Shown here: positions 22,008 to 32,862 of the stretch, one piece after another
Numbering within the stretch: the first letter of the stretch is position 1
Layout: each line of letters begins with the position of its first letter
Assembly (NCBI RefSeq): GCF_042453785.1
Contig: NC_091675.1
Span: 50,540,501-50,604,500 of the forward strand
Source: Malus domestica
Lineage: Eukaryota > Streptophyta > Magnoliopsida > Rosales > Rosaceae
DNA length: 64,000 nucleotides
Direction: 5' to 3'
Notes under the pieces: generated by a model
Databases searched by the model: none
What the model was told of the DNA's origin: nothing
What the model saw: the letters and a program-made list of their open reading frames with translations, nothing else
Made by a program: the position numbers and the translations under genes

Positions 22008-22682
22008 ATGTCTGGCCCCTCCAACCGTCGTTTTGACTTGAACCTTGTTGAAGAGGCAGCCCCGCCTTCTCCAGACAACATATGGCGCCCATCCTTCGTC
22101 TCCCCTACTGGTCCTCTTACCGTTGGGGATTCCGTGATGAAGAATGATATGACCGCTGCGGTGGTGGCCAGGAACCTTCTCACTCCCAAAGATAACAGAC
22201 TACTTTCCAAACGGTCTGATGAGTTAGCTGTTAAGGATTCACTGGCTCTCAGTGTTCAGTGTGCAGGTTCTGTGTCTAATATGGCCCAACGCCTATTTGC
22301 TCGAACCCGCCAAATTGAATCATTGGCGGCCGAAGTGATGAGTCTCAAACAGGAGATTAGAGGGCTCAAGCATGAGAATAAACAGTTGCATCGGCTCGCA
22401 CATGACTATGCTACAAACATGAAGAGGAAGCTTGACCAGATGAAGGAAACTGATGGTCAGGTTTTACTTGATCATCAGAGATTTGTGGGTTTGTTCCAAA
22501 GGCATTTATTGCCTTCGTCTTCTGGGGCTGTACCGCGTAATGAAGCTCCAAATGATCAACCTCTGATGCCTCCTCCTTCTAGGGTTCTGTCCAGTACTGA
22601 GGCTCCGAATGATCCCCCTCCGATGCCTTCTCTTTCTGGGGCTCTACCGACTGCTGAGACTTCTCCTAAGCAACCTTTGTGA
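22008..22682 (+). CDS. Intact coiled-coil ORF within repeat block, function unknown
   Basis: Open frame of 224 aa starting at ATG 22008 (MSGPSNRRFDLNLVEE) and ending TGA at 22682. Residues roughly 85-145 are a predicted coiled coil with heptad-like leucines (QIESLAAEVMSLKQEIRGLK, then HENKQLHRLAHDYATNMKRK). The C-terminus has three similar proline-rich segments, each about 20 residues, containing SSGAVPRNEAPNDQP, SRVLSSTEAPNDPP and SGALPTAETSP. The N-terminal RRFDLNL is EAR-like in appearance (DLNL), as in plant repression motifs; that is inference. A polyadenylation-like AATAAATAAG lies about 70 bp downstream. It is in a repeat block, so it may be an element-encoded or captured protein rather than a host gene. 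No known domain is recognised. Confidence 0.6.
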   Translation: MSGPSNRRFDLNLVEEAAPPSPDNIWRPSFVSPTGPLTVGDSVMKNDMTAAVVARNLLTPKDNRLLSKRSDELAVKDSLALSVQCAGSVSNMAQRLFARTRQIESLAAEVMSLKQEIRGLKHENKQLHRLAHDYATNMKRKLDQMKETDGQVLLDHQRFVGLFQRHLLPSSSGAVPRNEAPNDQPLMPPPSRVLSSTEAPNDPPPMPSLSGALPTAETSPKQPL

Positions 22683-22945
22683 AGGCTCCATCTTGTTTGT
22701 TTATTTTGACTCATGTATAAGTACATATTTGTAGCTTATCGGGGATATTAATAAATAAGTTTTCCTTCATTTCAACGTATTGTGTTAAATACACCAAAGC
22801 CTTCTTCGCTAAGTTCTTTGAATTTTCTTTTGTTGAAGCTTGTATGTTGAAGCTTTCTGAGTGGAGCATGTAGGTTGGGGTAGTGTTCCCTTAATTTTTC
22901 GAGTGAGGAAAACTTCTCGGTTGGAGACTTGGAAAATCCAAGTCA

Positions 22946-25900
22946 CTATGTGGGATCGGCTATATGAATCTTAGAACGCCATTGTGCTCGGTCCTGTGTC
23001 ATGTCCTTCGTTAGATCCAAGTACTCTAAGTCTTTTCTTAGAGTCTCTTCCAAAGTTTTCCTAGGTCTTCCTCTACCCCTTCGGTCCTGAACCTCTGTCC
23101 CATAGTCGCATCTTCTAATCGGAGCGTCAGTAGGCCTTCTTTGCACATGTCCAAACCACCGTAACCGATTTTCTCTCATCTTTCCTTCAATTTCGGCTAC
23201 TCCTACTTTACCCCGGATATCCTCATTCCTAATTTTATCCTTTCTCGTGTGCCCACACATCCAACGAAGCATCCTCATCTCCGCTACACCCATTTTGTGT
23301 ACGTGTTGATGCTTCACCGCCCAACATTCTGTGCCATACAGCATCGCCGGCCTTGTTGCCGTCCTATAAAATTTTCCCTTGAGCTTCAGTGGCATACGGC
23401 GGTCACACAACACGCCAGATGCACTCTTCCACTTTATCCATCCAGCTTGTATTCTATGGTTGAGATCTCTATTTAATTCTCCGTTCTTTTGCAAGATAGA
23501 TCCTAGGTAACGAAAACGGTCGCTCTTTGGTATTTCTTGATCTCCGATCCTCACCCCTAACTCGTTTTGGCCTCCATCTGCACTGAACTTCTCTCCAAAG
23601 GTTAAGCTTTGCATTTACCCCTTCCTGTGTTTCATCTATCAACACTATATCGTCTGCGAAAAGCATACACCAAGGAATATCATCTTGAATATGTCCTGTT
23701 AACTCATCTATTACCAACGCAAAAAGGTAAGGACTTAAGGATGAGCCTTGATGTAATCCTACAGTTATGGGAAAGCTTTCGGTTTGTCCTTCATGAGTTC
23801 TTACGGCAGTCTTTGCTCCTTCATACATATCCTTTATAGCTTGGATATATGCTACTCGTACTCCTTTCTTCTCTAAGATCCTCCAAAGAATGTCTCTTGG
23901 GACCCTATCATACGCTTTTTCCAAATCTATAAAGACCATGTGTAAATCCTTTTTCCCATCTCTATATCTTTCCATCAATCTTCGGAAGAGATAGATTGCC
24001 TCCATGGTTGAGCGCCTTGGCATGAACCCGAATTGGTTGTCCGAAACCCGTGTCTCTTGCCTCAATCTATGCTCAATGACTCTCTCCCAGAGCTTCATTG
24101 TATGACTCATTAACTTAATACCCCTATAGTTCATGCAATTTTGTACGTCGCCCTTATTCTTGTAGATAGGCACCAAAGTGCTCGTTCGCCACTCATTTGG
24201 CATCTTCTTCGTTTTCAAAATCCTATTGAAAAGGTCAGTGAGCCATGTTATACCTGTCTCTCCCAAAACTTTCCACACTTCGATTGGTATATCATCTGGG
24301 CCTATTGCTTTTCTATGCTTCATCTTCTTCAAAGCTACAACCACTTCTTCCTTCCGGATTCGACGATAAAAAGAGTAGTTTCTACACTCTTCTGAGTTAC
24401 TCAACTCCCCTAAAGAAGCACTCATTTCATGTCCTTCATTGAAAAGATTATGAAAATAACCTCTCCATCTGTCTTTAACCGCGTTCTCTGTAGCAAGAAC
24501 CTTTCCATCCTCATCCTTGATGCACCTCACTTGATTTAGGTCCCTTGTCTTCTTTTCCCTTGCTCTAGCTAGTTTATAGATATCCAACTCTCCTTCTTTG
24601 GTATCTAGTCGTTTATACATATCGTCGTAAGCCGCTAACTTAGCTTCTCTGACCGCTTTCTTCGCCTCTTGCTTCGCTTTTCTATACCTTTCACCATTTT
24701 CATCGGTCCTCTCCTTGTATAAGGCTTTACAACATTCCTTCTTAGCCTTCACCTTTGTTTGTACCTCCTCATTCCACCACCAAGATTCCTTTTGGTGTGG
24801 GGCAAAGCCCTTGGACTCTCCTAATACCTCTTTTGCTACTTTTCGGATACAACTAGCCATGGAATCCCACATTTGGCTAGCTTCCCCCTCTCTATCCCAC
24901 ACACATTGGGTGATTACCTTCTCTTTGAAAATGGCTTGTTTTTCTTCTTTTAGATTCCACCATCTAGTCCTTGGGCACTTCCAAGTCTTATTCTTTTGTC
25001 TCCCTCTTTTGATATGTACATCCATCACCAACAAGCGATGTTGATTAGCCACGCTCTCTCCTGGTATAACTTTGCAATCCTTACAAGTTATACGATCCTC
25101 TTTCCTCATTAGAAGAAAATCTATTTGTGTTTTTGACGACCCACTCTTGTAGGTGATCACATGTTCTTCTCTCTTCTTAAAGAAGGTGTTGGCTAAGAAG
25201 AGATCATATGCCATTGCAAAATCCAAGATAGCTTCCTCATCCTCGTTTCTCTCCCCAAAACCATGGCCACCATGAAAACCTCCATAGTTGCCTGTCTCCC
25301 TGCCCACGTGTCCATTTAGATCTCCTCCTATAAATAACTTCTCCGTCTGAGCAATTCCTTGCACCAAGTCTCCAAGGTCTTCCCAAAATTTCTCCTTCGA
25401 ACTCGTATCCAACCCTACTTGAGGTGCGTACGCACTAATCACATTGATAAGTTCTTGTCCTATTACAATCTTGATTGCCATGATTCTATCTCCTACCCTC
25501 TTGACATCTACAACATCTTGTGTCAAGGTCTTGTCCACGATGATGCCAACACCGTTTCTCGTTCTATTTGTGCCCGAATACCAAAGTTTAAACCCTGAGT
25601 TTTCTAGATCCTTTGCCTTACTACCAACCCACTTAGTTTCTTGTAGGCACATAATATTTATCCTTCTCCTCACCATAACTTCCACTACTTCCATAGATTT
25701 TCCCGTTAAGGTTCCTATATTCCACGTTCCTAAACGCATTTTGCTCTCTTGAACTCTACCCTTCTGTCCTAGCTTCTTCACCCTCCCCCGTCTAATAGGA
25801 TCAAAGTACTTCTTTTGTGTGTCCTGTGTAAAGTTGATAGGAGCATATGCTCCCAAACAACTTTGAGTGGAGTCGTTCGAAAAGAAGTTTCTACGGCCCC

Positions 25901-26042
25901 CTTGCTCATTTAACACTGCATCCGGGTGCCGATGGAGATACAACGACCTTTGCTCACTTATCACTGTGCTCGGGCCACACAGCGCGCCACTTACGGGTGA
26001 CGCCCTAGCTTTAGCGCGATTTTGTTCTGGATTCATTTTCAT
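22946..26042 (-). pseudogene. RTE-clade LINE ORF (endonuclease + reverse transcriptase), frameshifted
   Basis: Near-complete RTE protein on the minus strand. An 857-codon frame (26042-23469) starts [16 protein letters not shown]. It has APE-type endonuclease motifs [32 protein letters not shown] and [10 protein letters not shown], then RT motifs including [50 protein letters not shown] and the catalytic box [12 protein letters not shown]. Around 23590 the frame breaks: about 20 residues expected after NLWRE are missing and the remaining C-terminus ([20 protein letters not shown] to ADPT, stop near 22946) continues in another frame. The 3' end lacks the last ~20 bp and the (TTG)n tail. The usual RTE 5' UTR (TTACATTGCCGGTCCCAAGC) precedes it at about 26133-26114. 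Confidence 0.93.
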
Positions 26043-26162
26043 AAGGATTCGACGTGATCATGGAGTGCCGGCTGTCGACTACCTGACGCCCTCCCCCTCC
26101 TCCTTTATCCGGGCTTGGGACCGGCAATGTAAAATTACATAGGCGGAGTTTTTTTTTAAAGA

Positions 26163-26163
<1 letters not shown>

Positions 26164-26205
<42 letters not shown>
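26164..26205. repeat. A42 homopolymer
   Basis: Uninterrupted run of 42 A on the + strand, beginning inside the right-hand copy of the 15-bp repeat that brackets the RTE composite and followed by CAAACAACAACG. It may be an expanded A-tract of the original target site. Confidence 0.9.
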
Positions 26206-26206
<1 letters not shown>

Positions 26207-26779
26207 AAACAACAACGTTTGGCCTTCTTTTCATTTTTCAACAAAAGCAACAAACCCAACTCATTCTACTCATTCTCTTTGAATTTTTCTCCACGTGATA
26301 ATGTAATGTTGCATCAAAATTGTTCTATGCAAGTTGTTCTCTCATTTCAATAAATTGGTGAAATAACATCCCACTGGTGTCATGTGATCACTTGAACAGG
26401 ATAATGGACGGAATAATTTGGGGTAACTAACTAAAAATGATCAAGAACTAAATCTTCATTGCCAAACTAATCATACGTCCTTATCATCATAATTGTCTTA
26501 CTCACCAATTTTTTTAAAATTAGTTAATTCAGCAATTGAATATAGAGTGATTAGAACAACCAATTTCCAATAATCTGTCATGTAATCACACCACCAATTT
26601 TATTTAATTTTTTAGTGGTATTTGTGCAAAAAATTTCTAATAAAAACTAGAAAATTAACAATAAAATAATCACCAAATATCCTGACTTTCCTGATTGACC
26701 AAACCACACATTTCGGTCGTACAATTTTCTTCTCTTACTCGACTTTCATTTGCTTAGAAAACGTGAGCACATAGGGAGA
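26206..26779. other. 3' flank of the NDUFAF5 gene
   Basis: AT-rich DNA downstream (minus sense) of the methyltransferase stop codon; it should include its 3' UTR. No other gene seen. Confidence 0.5.
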
Positions 26780-29700
26780 TCAAGTCTCACTTCCAAATTG
26801 CTTCTGGATGTCCTGAAAAGATACAGTTGCAGATCCCCTCCTCTTTGCCCTCTGCTGAGATGGATGGTCACTCCACCCTGTCATATAAATCACCTGCAAA
26901 TCCAACAAAACACCGAGCATTCGTTCGATAAGACTAGAGTTTCTGGGTCAGCCTGTTACACGTGTACACAATAAAAGGAGAGCAAGGTGCAGACCGGGGC
27001 TTAAACACAGATAGGATAGTGATCAAATGAAGTCTTGGACTAAGATTTCCTAGTAACTTCGTTGATACAGTTTAAGAGACAAGTCCACAGCACAGACAAC
27101 ATATAAAAGGAACACAAACCTACGTTAATCTAGGTTTTAAGTTAACAAATTTCACAACTGTAAGGGAGTTTATCGTATGCTCACCTGGAAGGTTGCTGGG
27201 ATGGTGCCATCTTCTGCTGCAAACATTGAATCATAAATTGCTGCAGTGGCCAGGGCCGTGTCTCTCTTTAAAATCTGTTTTGAATAATAAGCATAGCACC
27301 CCTATCAATCGATTTGATGAAAGTAGACATGATTACTTCATAATGTAAAGAAACAAAGTTATTTATCCCAAAAGTAAATATATCTTACAGTGTTCCTTTG
27401 TAGAAGAGCATTCGTTTCACCCATTGCACGCAGATGTTCTATGAGATCCAGAGCTACACCGAATGGAGAGAAAAAAAAAAACTATAAATGACTATGAATT
27501 AGGATACATGGATAAAAAGAAGATTGCACGCAGATGTTCTATGAGATCCAGAGCTACACCGAATGGAGAGAAAAAACAAAGAACTATAAATGACCATGAA
27601 TTAGGGTACATGGATAAAAAGATGAAATTCATAAAAAGAAAATATTGCAAAATAAAGATACTTCCATTCAAAACAGAATAAAATTTGTAGAACCGAGGAC
27701 TTAATTCAATGCTACCAAAATCAGTCATCTTTTAAACATACCAGGCCATACCCCCGTTGCTGGCCAACCTAAAAAAACTAAAAAAAATTAAATAAAAAAT
27801 TTTAAAAAAAAAACAGAAAAAGGAGCTGAAAGCCGGGGATAATTAGAGGTTGACCCCTAGTTCAGATACTTTGTCCAAGTGATTGCCTTCCAGGCATACT
27901 CAATACTTTTTAAAAGTCTGAATGCCAGCAGAAAAACTAGGGCCTTCCCTAGACATATGCAAAATAGTACCATGAAAGCCCCCAAAGTTGAAGGATCGCC
28001 GAACTGTTTTAAAAGTAGGCACTCTTTTTTATGTATAAAGCGGGTTATAATATTTCATATAGTCCCTTTCTATAGTATTTTTTTAGTATGAGTGTAAGTT
28101 AGGGCCATATTTTCAATCTCTACACAGGGCACCATAAATCTGGGAACCAACCATGCGCAAGCATCATTTCATTTGTTAAAGACTTTGTGCCTGTAATTAT
28201 TTTCTCACCCATGCGATCACATGCTATTAAGATTAAAGAAACACAAGATGAACCTAAAATTGAAGGCACAAACATATTAACTGTGACATGGAACATCCAA
28301 GGAGCATTAACCATAAAGTCACAAGCAAGAAATTACTACAATCACATGCCCAAACAATAGCCAGGGAATGCTCACCGCTTGGATATCTTACTACAAACTC
28401 ATCCACATCAACACCTGGAAGGGTAAAGCCTGCCCTGGTCAAGAGATTGCCTGCATCCCGCACCTAAGCTCAAAAGGAAAATGTGTGGGAGGGTTTACAT
28501 GCTGAATTTTAACCGCACAATGATATAATTTTTCAGGGAACCTAAAATAACAGAACTTGGAAAGAAAGTCTCAAGGCATCCATCCCAAAGTCACTAGGCA
28601 ATTGGTGGAGAGGCCTATGAACTTATACATTGTTATGCAAGTCTCTGCATTTCCAATGTGGAATTCTATACTCTAATTTTGTGCCCCCTTACGGTTGCCA
28701 GTTGGAGAGAACTAACATCTTATATACTGTTATGCAAGGCTTTGAATTTCAAATGTGGGATTCTATACTCTCAATGTGCCCCCTTATGTTTGGTATGTAC
28801 GTGACAGGAGCCAAACATGCAGATCAATTATATAGGGCAATGAGAGGCACGTGTGGCCATTAGGTCAGACACATGGATTGTCCACAGTTCAAAATTACTC
28901 CTTGGATTCATTAGACAGCAAAACCAATGCAACAGTTACATACTTGTGCCAAAGGTGATACTCGTGGACTGATGCCTCCTTCACGCTCCATTTGTGCCAC
29001 GGTGCATGCTATCCTCAGTTCTCTAGTAACCAAAAAAAGGATAAGTCAATCATCAACATATTAACAAATCAAAGTTTAAACGACTTTCAAGGTTCAATAT
29101 AACTGACAAGTCAACAATGAATAAACAACTTTAAGGTTTCTCCACCAAGAATTGCCGCTAAAAATAGGCCATCTGGCTTCAATGCCAATCTGCACTGTCA
29201 AACATAAACATTTGTCTTAGATATTTTCATGCAGTTACATTCTGGACTCTGTGATGACGATAATGACAATGATAACCTTCCGGATTATATAACACAGATA
29301 CAGGAATAGAGAAAAAAAAAAAAAAAGCAAAGGTACACAAATGAAAGTCATGAATACATTCATGGGAATTAACTCCATAAGAGCAACAGCAATCATGTTT
29401 TGTCATCAACCAAGAAATCTACAAAGCTACAAGCAGTATAAATCCCTTTAAAAGTAGCTGCTATAACTTTTCAACAAAGTGCTAACAATTATAAAGACTT
29501 TATATACGTGTTTTTTCATGGGTTAGGTATTTGATATACTGAGAAATACTGTTTCATGCAAATCATGCAGATTTTTGTTCTCTCGTGTCTCTGTCAATGT
29601 ACGAGTATGTCTACATTTTCTCAGTGCAGTAATGCGTATTATTCTCCACAAATGCAAGCTTATGTAGTTCTACTTTGAAATTTGCAAGGTTCTGAATTTG

Positions 29701-32427
29701 ATTATTCAATATGATTTAGGAATTTGACCAAAAGCTATTAAATCTTTTGTAAAATAAAAGAAATAAGTATAATTTTCTAAGAGCTTAATTTAAAAACATT
29801 TTTATAGTTTTGAAGGTCCGTATATGATGCAGGACAACCTCAATTAAAGGAGGATGTCTGCCTATTTTGATTCTTGTTGAAATTATGAATCGTTGAAGGC
29901 ACAGCAGAAATCTTAAAGGAAGATAAAGGAAACTTATGAGAAAATGATAGAAACTGCTAGCATCACACCAGTAGGCTTTCTAGGAATCACTCCTAGAAGC
30001 CTTAGGCATCACACCTAGGGTTAGGTTGCATCACACAAACCTAGAGAAAAGCAAAGCCCAGCACTTTAAATTCAATCGTCCAGCCACTTAGTACTATGGT
30101 CTAGTGGTATTCCTCTTCACTTGGAAGTGAGAGCTCTTAGGTTCCAAAGGCAAATTTGAACCACATTATTACTAGCCCATTGTGAGGCTTAGCCCACTCC
30201 CCCACCCCTTTAGTGTAGATAATCTCATTAGTTCAAAAAAAAAAAAAAAAAATATTCAATCGTCCAATCTGTCTCCAGAGGGTCTACAAGGATGTAATTT
30301 ATAAAGACATAAACCTAATAAAATAGGAAATAAACTAATCCTTAAAGAAAAGGAAATCAAACCTAATCCTTGTAAAATGAAGAACCACAACATAAATATG
30401 CATTTTTCAGAGCGCTGTCTATATTACATAAACAAGCAAGATTTAACAAGTGTTTTGTTATCTGCTCTTCCATGAATTCTTTGCATCACCGTCACATGAG
30501 TTATAACAGATCCAAATAATAAATTTAACACTGATCTTGAATGTTCAGGCACACAACAATGAAAGAGCAAAATACCTGTATCATTGCTCCTGGAAGATCA
30601 TTTGTCCAGTGAAGGCCCAAGCAACTTAATACCAGATCCACAGAACTTCACACATACAATTAGAGGATATTATATCAAAATTAAAATCCCTCAAGCAGTA
30701 AAATTAACCAAAACCAAAGAAATTAAATGTAGAGGGATACCTTTCCTTGACCGGCAAAAACTCTTCGTCACCAACCATAAAGGATGTTTCAATGTTTTCA
30801 GTTTGTAACTCATGCTCAGCATTTCTACACAGTTTTGCCATGTCATATGATGCCGACATCATAATGAGCTTTTCAATGGCACCTAGCATTGGAAAAAAAA
30901 AAAAAAAAAGTGCAGCTAAGTTAGAGTTCTTATGGACGCTGCTGGGGTACATCATACATGGTAGGAAATTGGTGATTTGTGAGTCATACCAATTCAAAAA
31001 CAAAAATACCGCTATTTCCACTTAAACATCACTTACTTCCTCAGTAGCATCATTTGTATGATAATTTTCGTCAATAAGGCTAGAAATAGTCATTTAATCT
31101 CAATAACTATGAAAAATTAATTACATGTTGGACAATATGTTAAAGCTAAATACAAAGGATAAAGGAGAAAGGTATTACAAAGATAATTTCTTACCGCGAC
31201 CATTTAACAAACGCCTGACAGCTTCTAATTGGCCTCCCAAACATAATGCTGTTGGAAAAGTTTTCTTGCAGTCCTTCAATATGATACACATGGAAATTCA
31301 AACACAAAAGAGAAGAAAGTACTAGCTGTATAAATACAAAGTGAAATATTTTTCTTTGAATGAGCATAGACTGAAACATCGAATATAGACTTGCAGAAAG
31401 ATGTACACATTCCTCACTCTACAGCCTAGAATTAAACACTAACTATTGCATTACCCTAAAAGTAATGTCATTAAACATCACAATTTATGAACTTAGATAA
31501 ATCAAGTGTTGCAAGGTTTCCCCAAGAAGGTTACCAGACTTTACTGTTACCTAAATTCATCGGATGCTGGTGGAACAATAGAACTTGAAAAGGTTTGGAA
31601 GTAAGAACACAAGAAAATAGGGTTAAGTTTTCCACTTAGGAAAGAAAAAGGAGTGCATCATCCAACTATATCAGCCGAAACATTCGAAAGGATATAGCCA
31701 CTCAAGGAAAGGGGATTCTATAAATCACCAGAGTCCTAGGAAAACTACAGAGAACAGCATGCTGACGTATCACGTTCACCGGCTATAAAATAGCTCAAGA
31801 TATGCAATTTTATATACCATACGGGGAAGTAATTTGGTTGATAATATACTTGGAATCGTCACGAGTGGTGTTCTTACCATCAGAAACAGTGATGAAGCCA
31901 ACAAATTCTAGTAACAAAATTATCTGTTCTGATAATAATTCATTCCTTTAAGTAAAACTAAAGGTTCTAAACCAAAAATAAAATGAAAATAAAAAAGAAA
32001 CTGGGCTTTTTTACCTCCAAGCGATCTAATAGATTCTCAGCAACAGTATCAACAAAAGAATCCTTGGAACGCATCAACCAAGCAGCTCGATCAAGCTGCA
32101 CACAAATAACAATTTTTATTATTATTTTGATTTCTGAAAGAAAAAAAAACATGAAATTTAATTTGTCGAATAATTTATCAGAATGCCCACCTCTCAACCC
32201 AATTGGCAATTGCTAAAGTGAGATGCTTTTACTGAAATCTGTGGGGGGAAAGAGGAAATTAGAACCTGTTTGCGTCTGAAGTGGCGATCAAAGACCTTGA
32301 TCCTGGAGTTGTGAACCCCATCAATGTTGTTGGTGTGGGTACAGAGAGCATTTGAGAAGAAGAAAAGTGAGTGCGGAGCTTCTCTTCTTGTCCTCCATAG
32401 CGAGCACCTCCGGTACAAGGCTCTCAT
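26780..32427 (-). CDS. NDUFAF5: NDUFAF5-type mitochondrial methyltransferase (complex I assembly)
   Basis: Putative SAM-dependent methyltransferase-fold protein. The animal orthologue hydroxylates an arginine of complex I subunit NDUFS7 during assembly in the mitochondrion; the plant role is inferred. Eleven exons join in phase (high to low): 32427-32266, 32095-32015, 31273-31195, 30882-30741, 30645-30576, 29194-29130, 29022-28944, 28463-28376, 27453-27389, 27274-27185 and 26893-26780, giving 344 aa. All junctions are GT-AG. The N-terminus is Arg/Ser-rich ([16 protein letters not shown]), fitting a mitochondrial presequence. Family segments: [35 protein letters not shown] (nucleotide-binding loop region), [66 protein letters not shown] and [19 protein letters not shown]. 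Start chosen at the ATG that opens the presequence. An intron SINE and a 100-bp duplication touching exon 9 are listed separately. Confidence 0.93.
27423..27622 (-). repeat. 100-bp tandem duplication covering the start of NDUFAF5 exon 9
   Basis: The segment from ATTGCACGCAGATG at 27423 recurs at 27523 (period exactly 100 bp). Each unit holds the first 31 bases of exon 9, its CAG/TAG acceptor and flanking intron with AAATGAC(C/T)ATGAATTAG. Only the gene-distal copy (27389-27453) continues into the full exon. The other is a truncated decoy with an intact acceptor. Confidence 0.9.
28622..28800. repeat. Degenerate 97-bp direct duplication in an NDUFAF5 intron
   Basis: TGTTATGCAAG...TTTC(C/A)AATGTGG(A/G)ATTCTATACTCT...GTGCCCCCTTA occurs near 28631 and 28728. 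It is intronic and non-coding, and resembles a dispersed plant repeat (GTGGGATTCTATACTC). Confidence 0.7.
30083..30253 (+). mobile_element. tRNA-derived SINE with 13-bp TSD, in NDUFAF5 intron 5
   Basis: About 170 bp with a pol III A-box-like TATGGTCTAGTGGTATTCC, a weak B-box near GAGCTCTTAGGTTCCAAAGG and an 18-nt A-tail. It is flanked by perfect ATTCAATCGTCCA at 30070-30082 and 30254-30266. It is antisense to the host gene and intronic, so probably harmless. Confidence 0.92.
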
Positions 32428-32655
32428 TGTTCGCACTCCACTCCACCTTTTTGTTTTTCTCAAATGCAATGTTCGTTTATTCCTGAATCACCCAAGTGCC
32501 AATTTCCCCCTCAACTTTTTTTGTTCGGCCAGTTTGCCCTGATGAGTTGTTTTTCTATGCCTTGCTATGCAAAGGACTTCAATTGTTTATTTTATGTTAA
32601 GTGATAATCACAAACTGATCGAATCTTGGCTCAACTCAGTTTGCAATTTTAATAT

Positions 32656-32855
32656 AGGATTTTGATCCTCTCTGAAGTAGTTGGTTGGGATCCTCTTGAC
32701 CGGTGTCTGTGAACCGTTGAATTTTTATACAACAGCTACAATTATTATAATTTTTAGAAGACTTCTTATTTGTAGCCGTTGGATAAAAATCCAACGACCT
32801 ACGTAAATCGTTCAGAAGGATCCCGACCAATTGCCTCGGAGAGGATCCAAATCCT
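32656..32855. mobile_element. 200-bp MITE with 7-bp flanking duplication
   Basis: Long inverted termini: AGGATTTTGATCCTCTC at the left, GAGAGGATCCAAATCCT at the right, with the match extending inwards through GTTGGGATCC / GGATCCCGACCAA. Flanked by TTAATAT at 32649-32655 and 32856-32862. It lies about 230 bp 5' of the NDUFAF5 start codon, in its likely promoter. Confidence 0.85.
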
Positions 32856-32862
32856 TTAATAT

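Larger units (their letters stand above)
19847..22934 (+). repeat. Non-RTE repeat block (LARD-like) carrying a coiled-coil ORF
   Basis: About 3.1 kb between two RTE segments. It starts near TGTGGATAAGTATATAAATGG, contains a motif GTACGTGGTTCACCCAGATTGG, several scattered copies of GATATGGGATACTTTTGC (near 20448, 20605 and 20920), the 21.3-21.8 kb repeat array, and one intact ORF. No LTR pair, transposase or RT is visible. From memory this block type is abundant in apple and pear, which would fit a large non-autonomous retroelement; I cannot verify copy number. Confidence 0.55.
19209..26165 (-). mobile_element. RTE LINE composite bracketed by a 15-bp direct repeat
   Basis: The 15-mer TTTTTTTAAAGACAA occurs at 19209-19223, next to the (CAA)n complement of an RTE 3' tail, and at 26151-26165, next to the 5' end of an RTE. 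This is what a target-site duplication around a single minus-strand insertion would look like. In sense order the interior is RTE 5' UTR and ORF (about 26150-22935), then a 3.1-kb non-RTE block (22934-19847), then a second RTE 3' end (19846-19222). About 600 bp of the RTE 3' region is therefore present twice. Confidence 0.7.

Noticed and set aside
23249-25752. Several + strand frames of 60-110 codons
   Set aside because: Antisense of the RTE endonuclease/RT ORF.
30095-30160. tRNA gene suggested by A- and B-box-like sequence (also 45618-45690)
   Set aside because: No cloverleaf with an acceptor stem can be drawn. Both have A-tails and target duplications, so they are tRNA-derived SINEs.
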